Positions 1 through 7,650 of a stretch of 23,657 bases of DNA are shown piece after piece. Source of the stretch: JAICYJ01 sp035473255 (lineage in GTDB: Bacteria; Actinomycetota; Thermoleophilia; Gaiellales; JAICJC01). The notes under the pieces were generated by a model. That model was not told where the DNA came from. It saw nothing but the letters and a program-made list of their open reading frames with translations, and searched no databases. The position numbers and the translations under genes were made by a program. The stretch is from positions 1 to 23,657 of the forward strand of contig DATIOK010000090.1 of the NCBI GenBank assembly GCA_035473255.1, in the 5' to 3' direction. How positions within the stretch are numbered: position 1 is the stretch's first letter; each line of letters begins with the position of its first letter.

Positions 1-823
<823 letters not shown>

Positions 824-1139
824 CAGCTTGCGAAACGGCCTCCCCTCCACCTCAAGGGCGGAGGTTCATCGACCGGTTTCTAACTGTAGAAGGAGAGATG
901 AACTGCATCTCTCAAAGGCCACGCATCCACCGAGGCCCGAGGGCCGCGCAGGACACGTGACGAGGTTACCGGTCACCCCGGAGGGTGCCGGACGAACCCG
1001 ACGTGGTCACCGTCCCACAGGCCCGAAGGCCAGGGAGTCGGTGACCCCTGAACTGTTGAGTTTTCAAAGACCAGCACGCCGTAGGCGCGACCTGCAAGAC
1101 TACCAGCCCGACGCTCGCCGGGCAACTCCGGAGTCCCAC
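824..1139 (-). promoter_or_regulatory. rRNA operon leader region with antitermination-like box and stem-loops
   Basis: There is no convincing protein gene between the tyrS terminator and 16S. On the minus strand the leader has a motif CTTTGAAAACTCAACAG at about 1051-1072. It resembles the boxA-type leader element of Gram-positive rRNA operons, where Nus factors load. A long stem closed by GGTCACC/GGTGACC (1005-1011 with 1040-1046) encloses a GGCC-CGAA-GGCC tetraloop hairpin. Closer to 16S a perfect 8-bp hairpin (GAGAGATG/CATCTCTC, 893-913) may belong to the RNase III processing stalk. Its partner strand would lie after 16S, outside the window. The function is inferred from position and motif only. 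Confidence 0.55.
1097..1125 (-). promoter_or_regulatory. candidate rRNA operon promoter
   Basis: Read on the minus strand, TTGCCC (1120-1125) and TAGTCT (1097-1102) are separated by exactly 17 bp. They sit between the tyrS terminator and the boxA-like element, which is where an rRNA promoter should be. Both hexamers are only partial matches to TTGACA/TATAAT, and other promoters may lie in the same leader. Confidence 0.35.
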
Positions 1140-1168
1140 AAAAAACCGCCCGGAAGCTCTCCAGGCGG
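1140..1168 (-). terminator. intrinsic terminator after tyrS
   Basis: On the minus strand a 9-bp stem (CCGCCTGGA with TCCGGGCGG, one G-U pair) with a 5-nt loop is followed directly by six T residues. It lies about 70 bp after the tyrS stop and just before the candidate rRNA promoter. It should end the long upstream operon and keep it from reading into the rRNA genes. Confidence 0.9.
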
Positions 1169-1236
1169 CCGACCAAGGAGTATGCACGGCCCGGCGCTCC
1201 CACGCAAATGGGAACCGTCGCGGGCCGGCGACCGGT

Positions 1237-2394
1237 TTACGCAGCCTCAATCCGGGCGAACCGCCGCCCGACCCGCAGCTCGGCGCCCGCCAGCCGCTCG
1301 CGGCCGACGTCCAGTTCATCCGCCGCCAGTGCGGTTCCGTCCAGCCGTACGCCGCCCTGGGCGATCAGCCGCCGCGCCTCGCCCCGCGACGCCGCCAGCC
1401 GATTGTCCGCCAACAGGGCGGGAACGTGCACCGGATCGCCCTCCGGCAGCGCGATCACGGGCGCGTCATCGGTGGCACGCTTGTCCTTGAACATGCGGTC
1501 GAACCCGGCCTCGGCGGCTGCCGCCTGCTCCGGCCCGTGCCACCGTTCCACCAGCCGCCGGGCGAACTCGCGCTTGGCGGCGTACGGGTCGTCTGGCGGG
1601 GGTGCGTCGGCGTCTAGCAGCAGGTCGTAGTACTGGGGCATCAGATCGTCGACGGCGCTCATCGCCTTGCCGTACATCTCGGCCGGCGGCTCGGCGATGC
1701 CGATGTAGTTGTCGAGCGAGGCGCTCATCTTCTGGGCGCCGTTCGGGCCGTTGATCAGCGGCGTGGTCAGCACCACCTGGGGCGGCACGTCGTAGGCCTG
1801 CTGGATGTCGCGACCGGCGAGCAGGTTGTACTCCTGGTCGGTGCCACCCAGCTCCACGTCCGCCCTGATCGCCACCGAGTCGTATCCCTGCATCAGCGGG
1901 TACAGGAACTCGCTGACGGAGATCGGCTTCTGGGCCGCGAATCGCTGGGCGAAGTCGTTGCGTTCCAGCAGGCGAGAGACGGTGATCACCCGGGTCAGCC
2001 GCAGGATCTCTGCGAAGTCGAACGGCGCCAGCCACTCGCTGTTGAACCGAAGCTCGGTGCGATCGGGGTCGAGGATGCGTGACGCCTGCTCGAAGTAGGC
2101 CTTCGCGTTGGCATCGATCTGCTCGTCCGACAGGATGCGCCGCTCCTTCGAGCGGCCGGAGGGATCGCCGACCCGGGCCGTGTAGTCGCCGATGATCAGG
2201 ATCCCGGTGTGGCCCTGCTCCTGAAAGGCGCGCATGCGCTGCAGCGGGATCGCGTTTCCGACGTGAATGTCGCGCGCCGTCGGATCGATGCCGAGCTTGA
2301 CGCGAAGCGGCCGGCCCTCGGCCAGCTTGCGCTCGAGCTCGCCCTCGGGCAGCACCTTCACGGCGTGGCGGGTGAGCGCGGCGAGGTCGGACAT
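1237..2394 (-). CDS. tyrS: tyrosyl-tRNA synthetase
   Basis: This class I aminoacyl-tRNA synthetase activates tyrosine with ATP and charges tRNA-Tyr in the cytoplasm. The 385-residue product has the HIGH signature as HVGN (residues 44-47) and the KMSKS signature as KMSAS (222-226). The Rossmann catalytic core runs through about residue 300, and a C-terminal S4-like RNA-binding segment covers about 315-385 (ADNRLAASRGEARRLI and following). The LGIDPTARDIHVGN context matches the TyrS subfamily with an S4 tail. The ATG at 2394 starts 9 bp after the glycosylase stop codon, with no clear Shine-Dalgarno, which suggests translational coupling. The gene is last in its operon and is followed by a strong terminator. 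The neighbouring 3-methyladenine glycosylase is also next to tyrS in Mycobacterium tuberculosis (Rv1688-Rv1689), so the linkage is old in Actinobacteria. Confidence 0.96.
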   Translation of the reverse strand: MSDLAALTRHAVKVLPEGELERKLAEGRPLRVKLGIDPTARDIHVGNAIPLQRMRAFQEQGHTGILIIGDYTARVGDPSGRSKERRILSDEQIDANAKAYFEQASRILDPDRTELRFNSEWLAPFDFAEILRLTRVITVSRLLERNDFAQRFAAQKPISVSEFLYPLMQGYDSVAIRADVELGGTDQEYNLLAGRDIQQAYDVPPQVVLTTPLINGPNGAQKMSASLDNYIGIAEPPAEMYGKAMSAVDDLMPQYYDLLLDADAPPPDDPYAAKREFARRLVERWHGPEQAAAAEAGFDRMFKDKRATDDAPVIALPEGDPVHVPALLADNRLAASRGEARRLIAQGGVRLDGTALAADELDVGRERLAGAELRVGRRFARIEAA

Positions 2395-2403
2395 CGGGAG
2401 ATT

Positions 2404-2955
2404 CTACGCGGCACGGCGCGGACGGCGGCTCACGTACGGCGAGTCCGGGTCGAGGAACCGCCACGGCTGCTCGACGGCCTTGGAGATGCCGACGCGCACG
2501 GTCGCGGCCACCTGGCGGATGCGGTCGGGCGGCCGCAGATCGGCGCGGCGGCCGGCCAGCCACGGGCCTGCGCCCAGCGCCTGGCCGACCCGGCCGGGGC
2601 CGCTGGTCAGCTCGCGCAGCGGCCGGTGGCCGCGCCGCTCGCGCATCAGGTCGACGCCCTCCACCGGCTCCAGCGCCCGGATCAGCACGCCGGAGCCGAC
2701 GCCGGGCTGCCCGCACGAGATGTTGATGCACCAATGGACGCCGTACGACAGGTACACGTAGATGTGGCCGGGCGGGCCGAACATGACCGCGTTCCGCGCG
2801 GTCTGTCCCGAGAAGGCGTGCGACGCCGGATCGTCATGGCGGTACGCCTCGGTCTCCACGATCGGGCCGCCCACGCCGTCCACGAGCAGCGTCCAGCCGA
2901 TCAGCTGCTCCGCCGCGACCACGGGATCACCCGCCAGATCGAGTGGCGGGATCAC
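2404..2955 (-). CDS. mpg: DNA-3-methyladenine glycosylase (AAG/MPG family)
   Basis: This base-excision repair enzyme removes alkylated purines such as 3-methyladenine from DNA, leaving an abasic site. The 183-residue product carries the family core VETEAY (33-38), with the expected catalytic Glu at 36 and Tyr at 38. The conserved SHAFSGQTARN (45-55) and MFGPPGHIYVYLSYGVHWCIN (58-78) blocks follow, as in human AAG. The reading frame is open further upstream, but the best start is the GTG at 2955. It overlaps the stop of the MBL-fold gene by 4 bp (GTGA), and homology begins there. The length is usual for bacterial members. It is followed by tyrS after 9 bp, an arrangement shared with mycobacteria. 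Confidence 0.93.
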   Translation of the reverse strand: MIPPLDLAGDPVVAAEQLIGWTLLVDGVGGPIVETEAYRHDDPASHAFSGQTARNAVMFGPPGHIYVYLSYGVHWCINISCGQPGVGSGVLIRALEPVEGVDLMRERRGHRPLRELTSGPGRVGQALGAGPWLAGRRADLRPPDRIRQVAATVRVGISKAVEQPWRFLDPDSPYVSRRPRRAA

Positions 2956-3659
2956 TGCGGCTGCCACGACAGTTCCCCGGCGGCCGAGCGCTGGATCCGC
3001 CCGAAGCCCTCGATGTGGGAGGCCGACACCGGCACGCCGCGCTCCGCCATCTCGGCCAACAGCGCCGTCCGCGTGGCACGCGCCAACTCCGCGTCGGAGT
3101 CGAAGGCGTGATCCCACTCCGGGTGCTGCACGTGCAGCGGATGGTGCACGACGTCCGCAAGATGGACGAGCCCGCCGTCCACCTCCAGCACCGAGTGCCC
3201 GCTCCGGTGACCGGGCGCTGAGCGCAGAAGGAGGCCATCCGACGCCTGCTCGCCGTCGGCGATCCAGCTCAACCGTCCCTCCGACACCAGCTGCGCAACG
3301 ACGCGCTCGCTGCCCTCACTGGAGGGCACGGCGCCGGCCGGCGCTGCGACCGGCACGCCCGGCAGCAGCAGGCATCCCCCGCAGTGGTCGAAGTCGAGGT
3401 GGGTCAGCACCACCAGGTCGATCTGATCCAGGGCACAGCCGGCCATGGCAAGCGCGCTGGCGAGGTCGTCGCCGCTTCCCGGCCACTCGCCCACCAGCGG
3501 CCCCGAGCCGGCGTCGACGAGCACCGTCCCGGCCGCCCGGCGCAGCAGCAGCACGGTGCTGGGTACGTCCACGGTGCCGGCCAGCTCCCCCTCCGGCGCG
3601 AGCAGGGAGGGCTCCATCGGCAGCCATCCCACCGTCAGCAGCTGCGTGTCGGCGGTCAC
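2952..3659 (-). CDS. MBL-fold metallo-hydrolase
   Basis: This 235-residue protein has the metallo-beta-lactamase fold. The strand VLVDAG (46-51) is followed by the metal motif THLDFDHCGG (86-95), then APGHRSGH (His151), LADVVHH (Asp169) and a late SASH (His215). These are the expected positions of the binuclear metal ligands. The second ligand of the usual HxHxDH is Asp89 instead of His, which occurs in some subfamilies. The substrate cannot be read from sequence. Lactonases, glyoxalase-like thioesterases and other hydrolases share this layout. The GTG start at 3659 overlaps the preceding stop by 4 bp (GTGA), and its own stop overlaps the glycosylase start in the same way, so it is an internal operon gene. 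Confidence 0.85.
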   Translation of the reverse strand: MTADTQLLTVGWLPMEPSLLAPEGELAGTVDVPSTVLLLRRAAGTVLVDAGSGPLVGEWPGSGDDLASALAMAGCALDQIDLVVLTHLDFDHCGGCLLLPGVPVAAPAGAVPSSEGSERVVAQLVSEGRLSWIADGEQASDGLLLRSAPGHRSGHSVLEVDGGLVHLADVVHHPLHVQHPEWDHAFDSDAELARATRTALLAEMAERGVPVSASHIEGFGRIQRSAAGELSWQPQ

Positions 3660-3901
3660 TCGAACAATGACGTCTGGGGGCGCCGGCTGCGGCGGATCGC
3701 CGCGTCGACCGACTGGGCCTGCTCCATGTCGGCCAGGATCGTGCGCTCGGTGCGCGAGGCGATCAGCGGCTCGCCAATTCCCTCGACCCAGACGCGCGTG
3801 CGGCGGCCGTCTCCGCGGTCATCGCCGATCGGCTCCAGCGCGAAGATGCGATCGGCCCGCGCGTACTTTCCGTGTCCCAGGAAGACCATGGGCACCGCCA
3901 T
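3656..3901 (-). CDS. small RemA/DUF370-like protein (tentative)
   Basis: This is an 81-residue basic protein. Its first 60 residues, VFLGHGKYARADRIFALEP and, later, VWVEGIGEPLIASRTERTIL, follow the pattern of the RemA/RemB (DUF370) family: a short strand with a glycine, then a residue pair feeding RI-A-I, then a strand ending in S-x-T. Family members in Bacillus are DNA-binding regulators of biofilm genes. The match is by eye, and the basic tail (about 68-77) is not typical. The ATG at 3901 is 1 bp after the DegT aminotransferase stop, and its stop overlaps the MBL-gene start by 4 bp. It is therefore clearly co-translated with metabolic genes, an unusual setting for a biofilm regulator. It may instead be an uncharacterised small protein. 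Confidence 0.6.
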   Translation of the reverse strand: MAVPMVFLGHGKYARADRIFALEPIGDDRGDGRRTRVWVEGIGEPLIASRTERTILADMEQAQSVDAAIRRSRRPQTSLFE

Positions 3902-3902
3902 C

Positions 3903-5021
3903 TCAGGCCTGCGTGTCGAGCACCTCGCGGAGCGAGGAGCAGACGTGGTCGACGTCCTCGTCCTGCAGCTGGATGAAGAAGGGGAGTGCCAGCGTCGAGC
4001 GGCTGACCCGCTCGGTCACAGGCAGCATCCCCTCCCGCATCCCCCGGCTCCGGTACTCGGGCTGCAGGTGGATGGCGGGCAGGTACGGGCGTGTCGAAAT
4101 GCCCCTCGCTGCCATCGCCTCGATCACCGCTGCGCGGTCGATGTGCTCGGCCAGCCGTACGTGGTAGATGAACCAGCTGCGGGGATGGCGCCCCTCGTAC
4201 GGCAGCTCGACGCCCTCGATGCCGGCCAGCTGCTGCCGATAGCGGCGGGCCACCCGCTCGCGCTCGGCCAGCATGAACTCCAGCTTCTCCAGCTGGGCAA
4301 GCCCCACGGCCGCGGACATCTCGTCCATCCTGAAGTTGAACCCGAGCCGCTGGTGCACCAGCCAGTCGCCGTTGTCGGAGCGACCCTGGTTGACGATGCT
4401 GCGCAGCTCGCGCTCGACGTCCGGGTCGTCGGTGGTGATCATGCCGCCCTCGCCGGTGGTGATCTGCTTGTTCGGGTAGAAGCCGTAGACGGCGGGGTTG
4501 CCGGAGGCGCCCACCGGCCGGCCGTCCACGCTCGCGCCCAGCGCCTCGCAGGCGTCTTCGACCACCGGCAGGCCATGGCGCTCCGCGATCGCGTTGATGG
4601 CACCGATGTCGCACGGGTAGCCGAAGATGTGCACCGGGAGGATCGCCTTCGTGCGCGGCGTGATGGCCGCCTCGACCGCCTCCGGGTCGACGTTGAACGT
4701 CTGCTCGTCGATGTCGGCGAACACCGGCGTCGCGTGCTGGAACAGGATCACGTTGGCCGACGCGACGAACGAGAACGACGAGGTGACCACCTCGTCGCCG
4801 GGGCCGACGCCCAGCCGCGCCAGGCTGGCGTGCAGGCCGGCCGTCCCGCTCGAGCAGGCGACCGCATGGGCGGTGCCGGCGATATCGGCGAACGCCTCCT
4901 CGAAGCGCCGGTACATCGGCCCCAGTGCGAGGTCGCCGGAGCGCAGCACGTCGAGCACGAGTTCCTCCTCGCGGCCGTCCAGGTACGGGCGCGCCAACGG
5001 GATCTGGCGGACGGCGACCAT
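3903..5021 (-). CDS. DegT/DnrJ/EryC1/StrS family PLP aminotransferase
   Basis: The 372-residue protein is a fold-type I PLP enzyme of the family that aminates keto-sugars, usually for nucleotide-sugar and cell-surface polysaccharide synthesis. It shows IPLARPYLDGREE at the N-terminus, ACSSGTAGLHASL (55-67) for phosphate binding and VVEDACEALGA (153-163), whose Asp156 should contact the pyridine nitrogen. The Schiff-base lysine is Lys185 in NKQITTGEGG. A longer frame exists, but the ATG at 5021 gives the family's usual N-terminus and begins 5 bp after the ilvE stop. No sugar-modification genes are nearby, so the sugar substrate is unknown. It lies downstream of ilvE and 1 bp ahead of the RemA-like gene. 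Confidence 0.92.
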   Translation of the reverse strand: MVAVRQIPLARPYLDGREEELVLDVLRSGDLALGPMYRRFEEAFADIAGTAHAVACSSGTAGLHASLARLGVGPGDEVVTSSFSFVASANVILFQHATPVFADIDEQTFNVDPEAVEAAITPRTKAILPVHIFGYPCDIGAINAIAERHGLPVVEDACEALGASVDGRPVGASGNPAVYGFYPNKQITTGEGGMITTDDPDVERELRSIVNQGRSDNGDWLVHQRLGFNFRMDEMSAAVGLAQLEKLEFMLAERERVARRYRQQLAGIEGVELPYEGRHPRSWFIYHVRLAEHIDRAAVIEAMAARGISTRPYLPAIHLQPEYRSRGMREGMLPVTERVSRSTLALPFFIQLQDEDVDHVCSSLREVLDTQA

Positions 5022-5026
5022 CTTAC

Positions 5027-5956
5027 TTAGAGGCCCACCGGCGTCGTTGCCGGGTATTCGAGGAACTCGGCGAAGCGCTCGTCGCGGCCCTCGACGGTCG
5101 CGAAGAACACTTCCTGGATCTGCTTGGTGATCGGGCCGCGGCCGCCGATCTCCTGGCCGTCCACCGACGCGATCGGCGTGACCTCGGCGGCCGTGCCGCA
5201 CAGGAACGCCTCATCGGCGAAGTAGAGGTCGGTTCGCACCAGCGTCGCCACGCGCACCTCGAAGCCCAGCGACTGCGCCATCTGGATGACGCTCTGGCGG
5301 GTGATCCCCGGCAGGCAGGAATCGCTGGTGGGCGGCGTGTACAGCACGCCGTCGCGCGCCACGAACACGTTCTCGCCGGAGCCGTCGGCGACGAAACCCT
5401 GCTCGTTCAGGAGGATCGCCTCGTCGTAGCCGCTGCGCGTGGCCTCATGCTTGGCAAGCACCGAGTTGATGTACTGGCCGGAAGCCTTCGCAGCGGGCGG
5501 CATCGTGTTGGGCCCGTAGCGCCGGAAGCTCGACACCTTGCAGCGGACGCCGGTCTCCAGCGCGTCCTCGCCCAGGTAGGCGCCCCACGGCCAGACCGCG
5601 ATCGCCACGTCGACGGGGTTGTTGAGTGCGAACAGGCCCATCTCGCCGTAGCCGCGGAACACGATCGGCCGCACGTAGCAGGAGCCCACACCGTTTGATG
5701 CGATCGTCTCGTGGATCGCCGCGGCCAGCTCCGCCGTGGACAGGCCGAGATCCATCTCGTACAACGCCGCAGAGCGCCGCAGGCGCTCCAGGTGCGCGTT
5801 CAGGCGGAACACGGCCGTGCCCTTCGGCGTCGCGTAGGCGCGAATTCCCTCGAACACGCCGGTGCCGTAGTGCAGGGCGTGCGTCAGGACGTGGACCTGG
5901 GCATCGTCCCACGGTATGAAACTCCCGTTACGCCAGATCTTCTCGGTCGCCTGCAT
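5027..5956 (-). CDS. ilvE: branched-chain amino acid aminotransferase
   Basis: This fold-type IV PLP enzyme transfers the amino group between glutamate and the keto acids of leucine, isoleucine and valine, the last step of their synthesis. The 309-residue product has the usual length and landmarks: ALHYGTGVFEGIRAY (27-41), the PLP lysine Lys157 in AKASGQYINSVLAKHEA, and the phosphate-binding stretch LPGITRQSVI. Close relatives such as D-amino acid or aminodeoxychorismate enzymes lack this combination. The ATG at 5956 is preceded by a purine-rich AAAAGGA about 7 bases upstream, a fair ribosome site. A 62-bp gap separates it from serA. That gap holds a TAGCAT hexamer that could be a -10 element but has no good -35. 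Confidence 0.95.
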   Translation of the reverse strand: MQATEKIWRNGSFIPWDDAQVHVLTHALHYGTGVFEGIRAYATPKGTAVFRLNAHLERLRRSAALYEMDLGLSTAELAAAIHETIASNGVGSCYVRPIVFRGYGEMGLFALNNPVDVAIAVWPWGAYLGEDALETGVRCKVSSFRRYGPNTMPPAAKASGQYINSVLAKHEATRSGYDEAILLNEQGFVADGSGENVFVARDGVLYTPPTSDSCLPGITRQSVIQMAQSLGFEVRVATLVRTDLYFADEAFLCGTAAEVTPIASVDGQEIGGRGPITKQIQEVFFATVEGRDERFAEFLEYPATTPVGL

Positions 5957-6018
5957 CGGCCCGTCCTTTTCGTCCGCGGATGTGGTCTGATGCTACCGGA
6001 CGCCGCGGGCGGCCGGAG

Positions 6019-7650
6019 TCAGAGGCCGGCCAGCGATACCACCCGCACTGAGTGGATTCCGGCCTCGCCCCGCAGCCGCTCGAGCACCTGCGGTTCGGGC
6101 GGCGTGTCCACCGACAGCACCATCACCGCCTCCTCGCCGCGGACGTTTCGCGACACGTTCATGTTGGCGATGTTCGCGCCCTCCTCGCCCAGCAGCGTGC
6201 CCACGCGGCCGATCATGCCGGGCCGGTCGTCGTTCAGCATCACCATCATGTGCGCGTCCAGCTCGATCTCGACCTGGTAGGGATGCACCCCCACCAGCCA
6301 AGGTCGGTCGTCGCGACCGATGGTGGTGCCGGACACGGTGTCGCCTGGCAACGTGGCCACGCTCACCAGGTTGGTGAAGTGCCCGGTGGACGGCTGCGCC
6401 GACTCGACCACGTGGATGCCCATGCCGTCGGCCAGGGCCCGCGAGTTGACCAGGTTCACCTGCTCGTCCACCTGCCCCGCGAACGCGCCGGCCAGCGCGG
6501 CCGACGTCAACAGCCGCGTGTCGTACTCCGCCAGCGATCCCGAACAGGTCACCTCGACCCGGTCGAAGCCGCCGCCGCTGAGCCCGGCGGCCAGCCGCCC
6601 CAGCTTGAACGCCAGCGGCACGAACGGCCCCATCACCTCCATGTCCTCAGCCCGTCCCAGCGGGATGTTGACGGCGTTGGAGACGAACTCGCCGCACAGC
6701 GCCGCCACCACCTGCTCGGCCACGATCACGCCGGCGCGATCCTGCGCCTCCTGCGTCGAGGCGCCCAGGTGCGGCGTCACCACCACGTTCGGCAGGGTCA
6801 GGATCTCGCCCTCGGTGTAGGGCTCGGTCGGGAACACGTCCAGCGCGGCGGCCGCCACCCGGCCGTCCTTGAGAGCCACCACCAGCGCGTCCAGGTCGAT
6901 CAGGTCGCCCCGCGCGGCATTCACGATCCGCACCCCCGGCTGCATCAGATCGATCGTCTCGTCTCTGATCAGGTGGTGCGTTTCGGCCGTCAGCGGGGCG
7001 TGCAGCGAGATGAACTCGGCGCCCGCCAGCACCTGCTCGAGCGTGGCGTGCGTGACCTGCGCCTCCCGGAACCGCTCAGGCGTCACGAACGGGTCGTGCG
7101 CGATCACCTGCATGCCGAGACCGCGGGCGCGGGCGGCGACCAGCTGGCCGATGCGCCCGAAGCCGAGCACGCCCAGCGTCTTCCCGCACAGCTCCACGCC
7201 TCCGAAGCGCGAGCGCTCCCAGCGGCCGTCAACCAGTGCGGCGTAGGCCTGTGGGATGTTGCGGGCCAGCGCCAGCAGCAGCCCGATCGCGTGCTCGGCG
7301 GCCGACACCATGTTCGAGCCGGGTGCGTTGGCCACGATGATGCCGCGCCGCGTGGCCTCGTCCACGTCCACGTTGTCAACCCCGGTACCTGCCCGGCCCA
7401 CCACCTTCAGCCGCGTCGCACACCCCAGCACGCCGGCGTCGACGCGGGTCTTGCTGCGCACGATCAGCGCGTCGTAGTCGCTGATCCGGTCGCACAGCTG
7501 ATCAGCGGAGATGTCCAGCTCGACGTCGACGTCGAACCGGTCGGACAGCAGCTCGACGCCGGACTGGGCGATCTGCTCCGTGATCAGCACCCGCGCGCGG
7601 TCGGTGCTGCGGCGCACGGCCGGCCGGGACGGCTGGGCCAGCTCAGACAC
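6019..7650 (-). CDS. serA: D-3-phosphoglycerate dehydrogenase
   Basis: This enzyme oxidises 3-phosphoglycerate to 3-phosphohydroxypyruvate with NAD+, the first committed step of serine synthesis. The 543-residue product is the long SerA type. It has the NAD-binding GFGRIG (163-168), the catalytic Arg247 (NAARGD), Glu276 (VFPTEP) and His294 (TPHLGAS), then an intervening allosteric-substrate-binding-like domain (about 320-460). The C-terminal ACT domain starts around residue 470 (MMVMLNDDRPGMIGRVG). ACT domains commonly give serine feedback. The GTG start at 7650 overlaps the stop of the upstream aminotransferase by 8 bp. About 18 residues precede the usual N-terminus, and no later start looks better. 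The pair with the class V aminotransferase makes a serine-pathway unit. Confidence 0.96.
   Translation of the reverse strand: MSELAQPSRPAVRRSTDRARVLITEQIAQSGVELLSDRFDVDVELDISADQLCDRISDYDALIVRSKTRVDAGVLGCATRLKVVGRAGTGVDNVDVDEATRRGIIVANAPGSNMVSAAEHAIGLLLALARNIPQAYAALVDGRWERSRFGGVELCGKTLGVLGFGRIGQLVAARARGLGMQVIAHDPFVTPERFREAQVTHATLEQVLAGAEFISLHAPLTAETHHLIRDETIDLMQPGVRIVNAARGDLIDLDALVVALKDGRVAAAALDVFPTEPYTEGEILTLPNVVVTPHLGASTQEAQDRAGVIVAEQVVAALCGEFVSNAVNIPLGRAEDMEVMGPFVPLAFKLGRLAAGLSGGGFDRVEVTCSGSLAEYDTRLLTSAALAGAFAGQVDEQVNLVNSRALADGMGIHVVESAQPSTGHFTNLVSVATLPGDTVSGTTIGRDDRPWLVGVHPYQVEIELDAHMMVMLNDDRPGMIGRVGTLLGEEGANIANMNVSRNVRGEEAVMVLSVDTPPEPQVLERLRGEAGIHSVRVVSLAGL

Noticed and set aside
824..1236. 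Overlapping open frames in both directions between tyrS and 16S.
   Set aside because: They cross the terminator and rRNA leader, lack good starts and have no protein similarity I recognise.
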